Assembly: GCF_014050525.1 (NCBI RefSeq)
Contig: NZ_JACGAG010000003.1
Coordinates: forward strand, 1 to 64,000
DNA from: Clostridium sp. cel8
GTDB taxonomy: Bacteria > Bacillota > Clostridia > Clostridiales > Clostridiaceae
Direction: 5' to 3'
Length of the DNA stretch: 64,000 nt
Part shown: positions 26,627 to 34,980 of the stretch, piece by piece
Numbering within the stretch: position 1 is the first letter of the stretch
How the letters are laid out: each line of letters opens with the position of its first letter
Position numbers and translations under genes: made by a program
Notes under the pieces: model-generated
What the model was told of the DNA's origin: nothing
The model's database searches: none
Seen by the model: the letters and a program-made list of their open reading frames with translations, nothing else

Positions 26627-26681
26627 AGAGTTTTAATCCATCAATTTTTTACTAAATAAAAAATTAATGGATTAAAACTCT
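26627..26681 (-). terminator. Long composite hairpin at the end of pgsA
   Basis: AGAGTTTTAATCCAT (26627-26641) pairs perfectly with 26667-26681. After a one-base mismatch, an inner stem AATTTTTT/AAAAAATT (26643-26650 with 26658-26665) continues it, giving about 23 pairs and a 7-base loop. It covers the pgsA stop codon. No clean U-run follows on the minus strand, so it may be an mRNA 3'-end structure as much as a terminator. Confidence 0.55.
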
Positions 26682-27267
26682 ATCTATCAGATCTCATAAC
26701 TTGTTTATTTTTCACAAAATAATCTACACCAGATATTATAGTTATTATTATTGCAATTCCCATTGCAACATCCGTTACTATATTGAATATCATATGCTGA
26801 GAATTTACCATATTTGTAACAAGATAAGGTGTTTCATAATTATAATTTAAGTTTATAAGAGCTAATATAATAGCAATTATTTGAGTAAAGGTCTTTGCCT
26901 TTCCCCAATGGCTTGCAGCTATAACTATTCCATCAGCAGCTGCAAGTGTTCTAAGGCCTGTTACAGCAAACTCTCTAGCTATTATTATCATAGCAGCCCA
27001 TGAAGGTATTATATGATACTCCACAAGTGATACAAGAGCCGCTGTTACTAAAAGCTTATCCGCCAAAGGATCCATAAATTTTCCAAATCGTGTAACTTGA
27101 TTCCTACTTCTAGCTATATATCCATCTAATTTATCTGTCATAGAAGCTATAACAAATATTGCTATAGCTATAATTTTAAAGTAAGGAACGTCTTTAACTG
27201 CCATAAAGACTAGAAAAGCAGGAACAAGTATCATTCTAATTATTGTAAGTTTATTTGCTAAATTCAT
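26680..27267 (-). CDS. pgsA: CDP-diacylglycerol-glycerol-3-phosphate 3-phosphatidyltransferase
   Basis: PgsA makes phosphatidylglycerol phosphate, the first step to phosphatidylglycerol and cardiolipin, in the membrane. The 195-residue product has the CDP-alcohol phosphotransferase motif DGYIARSRNQVTRFGKFMD with the downstream DPLADK, and about five transmembrane helices. ATG 27267 is placed by TAGGAGTTGTATGTG. It overlaps the rimO stop by 17 bases, so the two are translationally coupled. CdsA, its substrate supplier, is at 56.4 kb. Confidence 0.93.
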   Translation of the reverse strand: MNLANKLTIIRMILVPAFLVFMAVKDVPYFKIIAIAIFVIASMTDKLDGYIARSRNQVTRFGKFMDPLADKLLVTAALVSLVEYHIIPSWAAMIIIAREFAVTGLRTLAAADGIVIAASHWGKAKTFTQIIAIILALINLNYNYETPYLVTNMVNSQHMIFNIVTDVAMGIAIIITIISGVDYFVKNKQVMRSDR

Positions 27268-28597
27268 CACATACAACTCCTAATAAATCATATTCAAAAC
27301 TATCTATTATCCTAACCTTTATTATACTACCAATTCTCAGTTGACATTCATCATCTCTTTTTATATATACAAATCCATCTACATCTGGTGCCATTTGATA
27401 ATTTCTACCATAATAAAATTCATCCTTTTCCCCTTCTACAATTACATCGTAGATTTTACCTATCTTTTCTTTATTCATTTTCATAGATATCCTCTGCTGA
27501 AGAAGCATTATTTCCTTCTCTCTTTCAGATTTTATCTCATCACTCACCTGATTCTTCATATTATAGGCAGGAGTACCTTCTTCTCTGGAGTATTTAAATA
27601 CTCCAAGTTTATCAAATTTCACATTTTCTACAAATTCCTTTAATTCATTAAAACTCTTTTGATCTTCTCCAGGAAATCCAACTATAAAAGTTGTTCTAAT
27701 GTTGATGTTTGGAATTTTACTTCTCAATTTATTTATATTCTCTATTATCTGAGATTTAGTTCCCTTTCTTCCCATTGCCTTTAGAATTTTATCACTTATA
27801 TGCTGTATTGGCATATCTATATATTTACATACTTTTTCATTTCTAGCCATTTCATCTATAAGATCGTCGGTTATTTCTTCTGGATAACAGTAAAGTATTC
27901 TAATCCATACTATTCCCTCAATTAGAGATATCTTATGTATAAGTTCTGCAAGTGATTTTTTCCCATATAAGTCAATTCCATAGCGAGTAGTATCCTGTGC
28001 TATAAGCACTACTTCCTTTATTCCTTGATTTGCTAAGCTCTCACATTCCTCTAAAATAGATTCCATTTTTCTACTTCTATATTTACCTCTTATTTTTGGA
28101 ATTATACAATATGTACAAAAATTATCACATCCTTCTGCAATCCTAACGTATTCAGTACTTGCAGAACTAGTAATTACCCTATTTCCCTCATTTATATTTT
28201 CATTACTATAATTAAATTTATATATTTTTTTATTTTTTCCTTCTATGAAATCTTTTATACTGGAATTTAGCACATCATAGTCATTTACTCCAATCATTAT
28301 ATCAACTTCAGGTAAAAGTTTTCCAAGTTCCTCTCCATACCTTTGAGATAAACATCCTGTAACTATAAGTATTTTACACTTAAATTTCTCTTTATACTTA
28401 GACATCTCAAGTATAGTATCTATAGACTCCTGTTTTGCAGATTCTATAAACCCACAAGTATTTACAATTATTATATCGGCCTCTCTCATATCCAATGTAA
28501 AATCATATTCAAACTTTAAATTATCCAAGATAATTTCTGAGTCTATTTTATTTTTGTCACAACCTAAACTTATAAGTCCCACTTTTAATTTATACAA
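27251..28597 (-). CDS. rimO: Ribosomal protein S12 methylthiotransferase
   Basis: RimO is a radical-SAM enzyme that adds a methylthio group to the conserved Asp of ribosomal protein S12. The 448-residue product has the N-terminal UPF0004 domain with three cluster Cys (GLISLGCDKN, VNTCGFIESAK, ILIVTGCLSQRYG), the radical-SAM triplet CDNFCTYCIIPKIRG near 158 and a TRAM domain at the end. VNTCGFIESAKQES is characteristic of RimO rather than MiaB. The start is TTG 28597 behind AGGAGGAATAAA. ftsK-rimO-pgsA is a common clostridial order. Confidence 0.93.
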   Translation of the reverse strand: MYKLKVGLISLGCDKNKIDSEIILDNLKFEYDFTLDMREADIIIVNTCGFIESAKQESIDTILEMSKYKEKFKCKILIVTGCLSQRYGEELGKLLPEVDIMIGVNDYDVLNSSIKDFIEGKNKKIYKFNYSNENINEGNRVITSSASTEYVRIAEGCDNFCTYCIIPKIRGKYRSRKMESILEECESLANQGIKEVVLIAQDTTRYGIDLYGKKSLAELIHKISLIEGIVWIRILYCYPEEITDDLIDEMARNEKVCKYIDMPIQHISDKILKAMGRKGTKSQIIENINKLRSKIPNINIRTTFIVGFPGEDQKSFNELKEFVENVKFDKLGVFKYSREEGTPAYNMKNQVSDEIKSEREKEIMLLQQRISMKMNKEKIGKIYDVIVEGEKDEFYYGRNYQMAPDVDGFVYIKRDDECQLRIGSIIKVRIIDSFEYDLLGVVCDEFSK

Positions 28598-28728
28598 TTT
28601 ATTCCTCCTAGATTAAACCTTAAATATATTCTTATAAATAATAAACACATATGTTATTTTAAAACTACTTTATACTTTTTACAAGATAAAATATAGAACT
28701 TAAACAAAAATTTATAATTATATATTAA

Positions 28729-30987
28729 TCATTCTTTGTATTCCTCTTTATCTACAAGTACTTTCCTTGGTTTTGTGCCATCTTTTCCTGATATTATTCC
28801 TCTATCTTCCATTTGCTCTATTATTCTTGCAGCTCTATTATACCCTACTCTAAGTCTTCTTTGGATAAAAGACGTAGATGCCTGTCCTGAATCAATAACT
28901 ATTCTAATAGCTTCACTTAGAAGTTCATCACAATCATCACTTTTACTAGGAGAAGTATTAGTATCTATTTCTTCAATTATCTTATCCTCATAATGAGGTT
29001 CACCTTGTTTATCTTTTATAAATTTAACTACATTTTCAACTTCCTTTTCAGATATAAAAGCTCCTTGAATTCTAACTGGCTTTGATTCTCCCACAGGATA
29101 AAATAGCATATCACCTTTCCCAAGCAACTTTTCAGCACCACTTGTATCAAGTATTGTTCTTGAGTCAATTTGACTTGATACTGCAAAGGATATTCTTGAA
29201 GGTATATTTGCCTTTATAACTCCTGTAATTACATCTACCGAAGGTCTTTGTGTTGCTATAACAAGGTGCATACCAGCTGCTCTTGCCATTTGAGCAAGAC
29301 GTCCTATATAATCTTCAATTTCATTTGGACAGACCATCATAAGGTCCGCAAGTTCATCAATTATAATAACTACAAAAGGAAGCTTTCCTTCAACATCACC
29401 TTTCTTTGCAATTTTATTATATCCTTCTATATTCCTCACTCCATTATCTGCAAATAACTTATATCGTCTATTCATCTCTTGAACAGCCCAATTAAGTGCT
29501 CCAGCTGCCTTTTTAGGATCTGTAACTACTGGTATTAAAAGATGAGGTATTCCATTATATACACTTAGCTCTACTACTTTTGGATCTATCATGAGAAGTT
29601 TTACTTCATCTGGAGAATATTTATACAAAAAACTTATTATCATTGTATTTATACATACACTTTTACCTGAACCTGTTGCTCCAGCAATTAAAAGATGCGG
29701 CATTTTAGTCAAATCAGAAACTATACAATTCCCACCTATATCCTTTCCAAGAGAAAAACATAGACTTTCTTTTGAATCTGCAAATTCTTTTGACTCTATT
29801 ACCTCACGAAGATATACAGGAGTTAGTATTTTGTTTGGCACTTCTATACCTATGACTGATTTTCCAGGTATTGGTGCCTCTATTCTGACTCCTGTAGCCG
29901 CAAGTCCAAGTGCAATATCGTCTGATAAATTAACTATTTTACTTACCTTCACTCCAGGACTTGGTTGAACTTCAAATCTTGTAACAGAAGGCCCTTTACT
30001 AACTTGCATAACTTTTGCCTCAACACCAAAGCTATTTAAAGTTTCTTCCAGTTTATTTGCATTTTTTATTAGTTCTCTCTTATCTTCCCTGTTAAGCTGT
30101 GATTTAACATTCAGATTCAGTAAATCTTTTCTAGGATAATTGTATTCCATTTCCTCAGTTTCACTTTCAATCATCTTCTTATTTAATTCTTCATTTATAG
30201 ACTTATCTGGAACTTTATCAGATGCTATTTCTATCTCAATTGGATGATTAATATTATCATTTTTAATTTCTTTTCCTTCTTTATTTCCTTTATTTTCTAA
30301 TAATATCTCTTCTTCTTTTGATTTCATGAAATTCAATATTTTTATTCTATTATTCAGACCTTTTACAAATCCATCTCTTTCTTCTTTATTTTTTAATTTG
30401 TTTTCATAGATTTTATCTTCTATTTTTGTATCTTGAACATCCCTTTCTCCAGTTGAAATACTATATTTTATTTTATGCAGCATGTCATAAAATCTCAGCT
30501 TAGTTATAAGCATAAATGAAATAAAGTACACAGCTAAAAATATAATATAGCATCCAGTATCTCCAAATAGTTTAAAAAGTGGTATGTCTATAAGCAAGCT
30601 TATTATTCCCCCATGAAGCACACTTTCTCTATTGTATAATTTCTTTATGCTTTCAAATATACTATAACTAGGATAATAATCTGACATAATTATCATCTGC
30701 ATAAAAAGAAGTGTATTTATTATAAATAAAAGTATTCCATAAAATTTCTTTCCAAAGCTAATTTTATTTTTGGAACCAACAAAACAACCTCCTACAAATA
30801 TTATCAATATAGGAAATACAAAAGCACCTAATCCCATTATTGCAATTAATATTTTCTTCACACTTTTACCAACTATTCCTGATGTAGAAGGCGAGAACAC
30901 ACTTACTAACATCAAAATTCCTATAGTAATAAGTATTATTCCCTTAATATCATTATTTTCATTGTGTACTTTTTTTCTTCTTGCCAC
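28729..30987 (-). CDS. ftsK: FtsK/SpoIIIE DNA translocase
   Basis: This 752-residue ATP-driven pump moves chromosomes through division or sporulation septa. Four N-terminal transmembrane helices (about 20-175) are followed by a charged linker. The motor has Walker A IAGATGSGKSV near 420, Walker B FVVIIIDELADLMMV near 515 and IATQRPSVDVITGVIKANIP. A C-terminal gamma winged helix (SFIQRRLRVGYNRAARIIEQME) reads orienting DNA sequences. GTG 30987 is used because GGAGGTGATTAT is just upstream. Sporulation and vegetative paralogues cannot be separated by sequence alone, so it could be spoIIIE. Confidence 0.93.
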   Translation of the reverse strand: MARRKKVHNENNDIKGIILITIGILMLVSVFSPSTSGIVGKSVKKILIAIMGLGAFVFPILIIFVGGCFVGSKNKISFGKKFYGILLFIINTLLFMQMIIMSDYYPSYSIFESIKKLYNRESVLHGGIISLLIDIPLFKLFGDTGCYIIFLAVYFISFMLITKLRFYDMLHKIKYSISTGERDVQDTKIEDKIYENKLKNKEERDGFVKGLNNRIKILNFMKSKEEEILLENKGNKEGKEIKNDNINHPIEIEIASDKVPDKSINEELNKKMIESETEEMEYNYPRKDLLNLNVKSQLNREDKRELIKNANKLEETLNSFGVEAKVMQVSKGPSVTRFEVQPSPGVKVSKIVNLSDDIALGLAATGVRIEAPIPGKSVIGIEVPNKILTPVYLREVIESKEFADSKESLCFSLGKDIGGNCIVSDLTKMPHLLIAGATGSGKSVCINTMIISFLYKYSPDEVKLLMIDPKVVELSVYNGIPHLLIPVVTDPKKAAGALNWAVQEMNRRYKLFADNGVRNIEGYNKIAKKGDVEGKLPFVVIIIDELADLMMVCPNEIEDYIGRLAQMARAAGMHLVIATQRPSVDVITGVIKANIPSRISFAVSSQIDSRTILDTSGAEKLLGKGDMLFYPVGESKPVRIQGAFISEKEVENVVKFIKDKQGEPHYEDKIIEEIDTNTSPSKSDDCDELLSEAIRIVIDSGQASTSFIQRRLRVGYNRAARIIEQMEDRGIISGKDGTKPRKVLVDKEEYKE

Positions 30988-31072
30988 ATAATCACCTCCA
31001 GTCAACAATATATTTATTCCATAATATATTCTACATTAGTTGTTTCATTTCCTCTTGTATAAAATACAAATA

Positions 31073-31093
31073 CCATAGGAAATATTCCTATGG
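31073..31093 (-). terminator. Hairpin after the ClpP-like gene
   Basis: CCATAGGA (31073-31080) and TCCTATGG (31086-31093) form a perfect stem with a five-base loop, followed on the minus strand by TATTTGTATTTTAT. Confidence 0.6.
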
Positions 31094-31107
31094 CGTGTAT
31101 GTTCATA

Positions 31108-31800
31108 TTATTTTCCCTGTTTACTAATGAGTTCATGAAGCTTTTTAAGTGCCTTTCCTATTCCTCCAACTTCATTTATAATTCCAATATCAACTGCTTC
31201 CTTTCCAACTAACATTGTACCTACGTCATTTAAGAGATCATCTGTTTTTGACATTAATTCATTTAGTTTTGAAATGGAAATATCAGAGGTCTTAACTATA
31301 AAGTCATTTATACGATCTTGTATTTTATTAAAGTATTCAAAGGTTTGAGGCACACCTATTACCATACCATTCATTCTAACTGGATGAACTATCATAGTAG
31401 CAGAAGGAGTGATGAAAGAATAATCAGAACTTGTAGCTAGTGGAACTCCAATTGAGTGTCCTCCTCCTACTACAAGTGAAACTGTAACTTTACTCAAACT
31501 TCTTATCATCTCAGCTATTGCAAGGCCAGCCTCAACATCCCCTCCAACTGTATTTAAAACTATAAGTACTCCCTTTATTGAGCTATTTTCTTCAATTGAT
31601 ATAAGCTGAGGTATAACATGCTCATATTTTGTAGATTTTGTCTGTGGAGGAAGCACTTCATGTCCCTCTATCTGTCCTATTATAGGTATCATCTGAATTT
31701 CACTTTTATTAGTTCCAAGTGTTTCTCTTCCAAATTCCTTTATATTTTCTCTCTTTCTTTCATCTTCTATTGCTTGTGAGTTTTTAGCTTCATTTATCAT
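31108..31800 (-). CDS. tepA: ClpP-class serine protease, TepA-like
   Basis: The 230-residue protein has a ClpP/crotonase fold: GVLIVLNTVGGDVEAGLAIAE, the catalytic Ser in VGGGHSIGVPLATS near 130 and a His in IVHPVRMNG near 155. The family, called translocation-enhancing protein in Bacillus, lies beside ftsK in many Firmicutes and is thought to digest signal peptides or small membrane proteins; the true substrate is not settled. ATG 31800 follows ATGGAGGAGATATT. An N-terminal charged stretch of about 35 residues precedes the fold. It is not the partner of ClpX, whose ClpP is shorter. Confidence 0.82.
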   Translation of the reverse strand: MINEAKNSQAIEDERKRENIKEFGRETLGTNKSEIQMIPIIGQIEGHEVLPPQTKSTKYEHVIPQLISIEENSSIKGVLIVLNTVGGDVEAGLAIAEMIRSLSKVTVSLVVGGGHSIGVPLATSSDYSFITPSATMIVHPVRMNGMVIGVPQTFEYFNKIQDRINDFIVKTSDISISKLNELMSKTDDLLNDVGTMLVGKEAVDIGIINEVGGIGKALKKLHELISKQGK

Positions 31801-31873
31801 AATATCTCCTCCATGCACAAAATATATACATTATATTTTGTGCATAGATAAGATTCAATATTCATTTAATAAT

Positions 31874-33079
31874 TTATTTTTGACTTAAGCCAAATTCACT
31901 ATGAAGTACATTTATAGCTTTATCTGAAACACTACTCTTTACAAGGCACCATATTGTAGTATGGGAGTCTGCAGTTTGAAGTACCTGTACATTTTCCCTT
32001 GACAATGCTTTAAGTATCTTTGCCATGACTCCAGGTATTCCTCTCATTCCGCTTCCTATAACTGCAATTTTACTACAATTTTGTATTGCAGAATATTTTA
32101 ATCCCAAATTCTTCATTACAATCTTAAAGTTTTCAAAATCGCTTTCATCTATAGTAAATACCTTTTCTTTAGGAAATACATTTATTAAATCTATACTTAT
32201 TAGATTATTTGCAAGTTCATCAAATACGCTATAATAATTTTCATTATTTGTATTTTTGCTATTTTCTATAGTTATCTGTACTCTGTCCTTCATTGATGTT
32301 ATACCGCTTACAAGCTTTTCTTCATCTTCTACAACTAAATTGCTTATTACAGTTCCCCTACTGTTATTTAAGGTATTTTTAATAACTAAAGGCATATTTT
32401 TGCTCATAGCAAGTTTCACAGCTCTTGGATGTATTACCTTTGCTCCTTGATCTGCAAGCTGAAACACCTCATTATAGCTTATATTCTCAATTAAAGAAGC
32501 ATCAGACACTATTCTTGGATCAGCAGTCATTATTCCATCTACATCTGTATATATTTCAACTTTTTCTGCACCTAAAGCATTTCCAAGAAGTACTGCAGTT
32601 ACGTCACTTCCTCCTCTTCCTAAGGTAGTTACAAATCCATTTTCATTTATCCCTTGAAACCCTGCCACTACTGGAATTTTTCCACTTTCAATAATTTTTA
32701 ATATTTTTTCGGTTTTTACGTCAATTACAGATGCATTTCCGTAGTTGTCATCTGTAATTATTGATGCCTGTCCTCCCATTAAAGGTACAGCTTCTAACCC
32801 ATATTTTAAAATTTCATCTGACACAACTGCTGTACTTATGATTTCACCACAGCTCATTAACAAGTCAACGCCTAGTTTATTTTTATTTTTGAAATCACAA
32901 CTTACTAAAGATAGAAGAGTATCAGTTGCATAGGGCTGTCCTTTTCGTCCCATAGCAGATACAACAACCACAGGAGAATAACCCTTACGTTTTGCCTCTA
33001 ATATTTTGCTTACTACATTTTCTCTTCTCTTGTGAGTGGAGACAGAAGTACCTCCAAATTTTTGTACTAATATCTTCAT
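31874..33079 (-). CDS. dapG: Aspartate kinase
   Basis: Aspartokinase makes aspartyl phosphate, the first step to diaminopimelate, lysine, threonine and methionine. The 401-residue product starts MKILVQKFGGTSV (kinase KFGGTS motif), with TTLGRGGSDVTAVLLG near 165, VEIYTDVDGIMTADPR near 182 and two C-terminal ACT domains (about 265-400; GSGMRGIPGVMAKI). The position next to ylmC and tepA resembles that of Bacillus dapG, whose product supplies diaminopimelate for the cell wall and spores. The GGAGGACAAAC before ATG 33079 is strong. No lysine riboswitch or T-box was seen upstream. Confidence 0.92.
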   Translation of the reverse strand: MKILVQKFGGTSVSTHKRRENVVSKILEAKRKGYSPVVVVSAMGRKGQPYATDTLLSLVSCDFKNKNKLGVDLLMSCGEIISTAVVSDEILKYGLEAVPLMGGQASIITDDNYGNASVIDVKTEKILKIIESGKIPVVAGFQGINENGFVTTLGRGGSDVTAVLLGNALGAEKVEIYTDVDGIMTADPRIVSDASLIENISYNEVFQLADQGAKVIHPRAVKLAMSKNMPLVIKNTLNNSRGTVISNLVVEDEEKLVSGITSMKDRVQITIENSKNTNNENYYSVFDELANNLISIDLINVFPKEKVFTIDESDFENFKIVMKNLGLKYSAIQNCSKIAVIGSGMRGIPGVMAKILKALSRENVQVLQTADSHTTIWCLVKSSVSDKAINVLHSEFGLSQK

Positions 33080-33106
33080 GTTTGTCCTCCATTGTATTTG
33101 TCATTT

Positions 33107-33142
33107 TGATAAAATTACTTTATTACTAATGTAATTTTATCA
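33107..33142. repeat. 12-bp inverted repeat upstream of dapG
   Basis: TGATAAAATTAC (33107-33118) and GTAATTTTATCA (33131-33142) are perfect reverse complements with a 12-base loop, 28 bases before the dapG start. There is no U-run, so it could be an operator or an mRNA structure rather than a terminator. Confidence 0.5.
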
Positions 33143-33190
33143 GTAATATCTTCAACATCTATATTATTTTATTACTAAATAATATAATTG

Positions 33191-33463
33191 TTAATGAGTT
33201 TTTTTTAAATTTTTTTCTTCTGCATCTATTATTATTGTTTTAGCTCCTATTTTCTTTACATAATTCCAGGGTACTTCTATAAATTCACTTTTTCCAAACA
33301 AAGAGAATTTTGACTTTGAACTATTTAAAAGCAATATTTTTAAGTTGCCATCGTCATCTATTATTATGTCATTATTGCCTAAAGAATTAAATCTCTCACC
33401 ATCATTTACATTTATAATCTCATATCTTTCTACTTCACTATAAAACTTTATATTATCACTCAA
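33191..33463 (-). CDS. YlmC/YmxH-type PRC-barrel sporulation protein
   Basis: The 90-residue protein has the PRC-barrel pattern of the YlmC/YmxH family: YEIINVNDGERFNSLGNNDIIIDDDGNLKILLL, ending VPWNYVKKIGAKTIII. Members are conserved in spore formers and upregulated in sporulation, but their function is unknown. TTG 33463 is used since TTTGGAGGTGTTTTT is directly upstream; the longer frame would translate this site. The neighbours, an M16 peptidase gene upstream and dapG downstream, match the Bacillus order mlpA-ymxH-dapG region. Confidence 0.85.
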   Translation of the reverse strand: MSDNIKFYSEVERYEIINVNDGERFNSLGNNDIIIDDDGNLKILLLNSSKSKFSLFGKSEFIEVPWNYVKKIGAKTIIIDAEEKNLKKTH

Positions 33464-33534
33464 AAAAACACCTCCAAATTTCATAGTACTTCTTTTGTAT
33501 AATAAATACTATGAACTTTGTTAAGGTGTTATTA

Positions 33535-34833
33535 CTAAACATTTAAACTCTTTCCACTATGAAATGGATTTTTATAATCTTCCAATAAATCTGATATTAT
33601 AGAAACATCAACATCTTTTCCAACAAATGCAGAATTTTTAATTCCTCTTTTAAATGTCTTTTCCATTACTGAATTCAACTTTTCATTATTTATTGTATCT
33701 ATCTTATTCATTATCTCCTGTGGTGTATTTACTTTATTTAAAAATAAAAGTGACTTTCCATTGTTAAACATTCTACTTGTAGTGCTTTCCATACCAAGTA
33801 TATAACTTGCTTTTAATTGCTCTTTGAGTTTATTCAATTTATCAGGTTCAATATCTTTTTTTATAAATTTATTTAACTCTTCTTTTATTATGCTCACTGC
33901 ATCGTATACATATTTGGGATTTAATCCTGTATAAATAGTTACTGCGCCTGCATTATTAAATGATGATATGTAAGTATATATAGAATAACAAAGAGACATT
34001 TCCTCTCTCATTTTTTGAAAGAGAATAGATGATGCTCCTCCACCAAGTAAATTGCTTAAGAGAATCAATGTATATAGATCTTCATTCCCATTTTCTATAC
34101 CGCATACTCCAAGTGTTAAATGTACTTGTTCTATATCTTTTTTCTTAAAAAAATGATTTCTTTTAAACTCAGGACTTGAATACACAAAACTATTTCGACT
34201 ATGATTATCCCATTTTCCAAAGTATTTATCTAACATTTTTATTGTCTTATCACTGTCAAATTTTCCGCATATTGATATTACAGAATTTTCAGGTGTATAA
34301 TGTTCATTTATATAGCTAACTATCTGTTTTTTAGTAAATGAACTTACATTTTCTTTTGTTCCAAGTATAGGATAAGCCAGAGAATCATCACCCCATACTG
34401 CACTACTCTGAAGGTCTGACAAAACATCTTCTGGTGAATCCTCACTCATGTTTATTTCCTCTATTACAACTCCCTTTTCTTTATCTATGTCACCAGGTGA
34501 AAATTTGCTTTCAAAAATCATATCTGATATTACATCAAGTGCCAAATCAATGTGAGAATCCAGTACTTTCACATAAAAACATGTAGCTTCTTTACCAGTA
34601 AAAGCATTTATCTGTCCACCTACATCCTCTATACATTCAGCTATTTTAAATGCACTTCTCCTTTTAGTACCTTTAAAAAACATGTGCTCTATAAAATGTG
34701 ATATTCCATTTTCAGATATATCTTCATTCCTTGATCCATTTTTCACCCAAAGTCCTACACTTACAGAATTTACATAGTCTATATTTTCTAAAACCACTCT
34801 GAGTCCATTATGCATTTTGAATACATTATACAT
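33535..34833 (-). CDS. M16-family zinc metallopeptidase (MlpA/YmxG-like)
   Basis: The 432-residue product is an insulinase-family (pitrilysin) processing peptidase. The inverted zinc motif HxxEH is in GISHFIEHMFFKGT near 50, with the distal Glu in EEINMSEDSPEDV near 125. Two homologous halves follow the mitochondrial-processing-peptidase beta pattern, including LLGGGASSILFQKMRE near 265. Most bacterial members lie beside pnp, as here. ATG 34833 was picked because GAGGAG is eight bases upstream. The biological substrate is unknown. Confidence 0.92.
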   Translation of the reverse strand: MYNVFKMHNGLRVVLENIDYVNSVSVGLWVKNGSRNEDISENGISHFIEHMFFKGTKRRSAFKIAECIEDVGGQINAFTGKEATCFYVKVLDSHIDLALDVISDMIFESKFSPGDIDKEKGVVIEEINMSEDSPEDVLSDLQSSAVWGDDSLAYPILGTKENVSSFTKKQIVSYINEHYTPENSVISICGKFDSDKTIKMLDKYFGKWDNHSRNSFVYSSPEFKRNHFFKKKDIEQVHLTLGVCGIENGNEDLYTLILLSNLLGGGASSILFQKMREEMSLCYSIYTYISSFNNAGAVTIYTGLNPKYVYDAVSIIKEELNKFIKKDIEPDKLNKLKEQLKASYILGMESTTSRMFNNGKSLLFLNKVNTPQEIMNKIDTINNEKLNSVMEKTFKRGIKNSAFVGKDVDVSIISDLLEDYKNPFHSGKSLNV

Positions 34834-34957
34834 ATACTGCACTCCTCTACAATTATTACAATATTAATTCATTTACTTATAATAATATTATGTACTTTAT
34901 TATACACTTTCCATACAACAACTATGTATTTAAACAGATTTCTTGTAAAGAATAAAA

Positions 34958-34980
34958 ATAAAAAGGCACATAAGCCCTTC
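34958..34980 (-). terminator. Terminator after pnp
   Basis: On the minus strand AAGGGC and GCCTTT pair around a six-base loop, followed by TTATTTTTATTC. It partly overlaps the pnp stop codon. Confidence 0.65.

Noticed and set aside
29591-29968. Plus-strand 125-residue frame within ftsK
   Set aside because: Antisense shadow of the conserved FtsK motor domain.
33080-33190. Lysine riboswitch ahead of dapG
   Set aside because: The gap is only about 110 bases and lacks the lysine aptamer's conserved core; it holds just a 12-bp inverted repeat.
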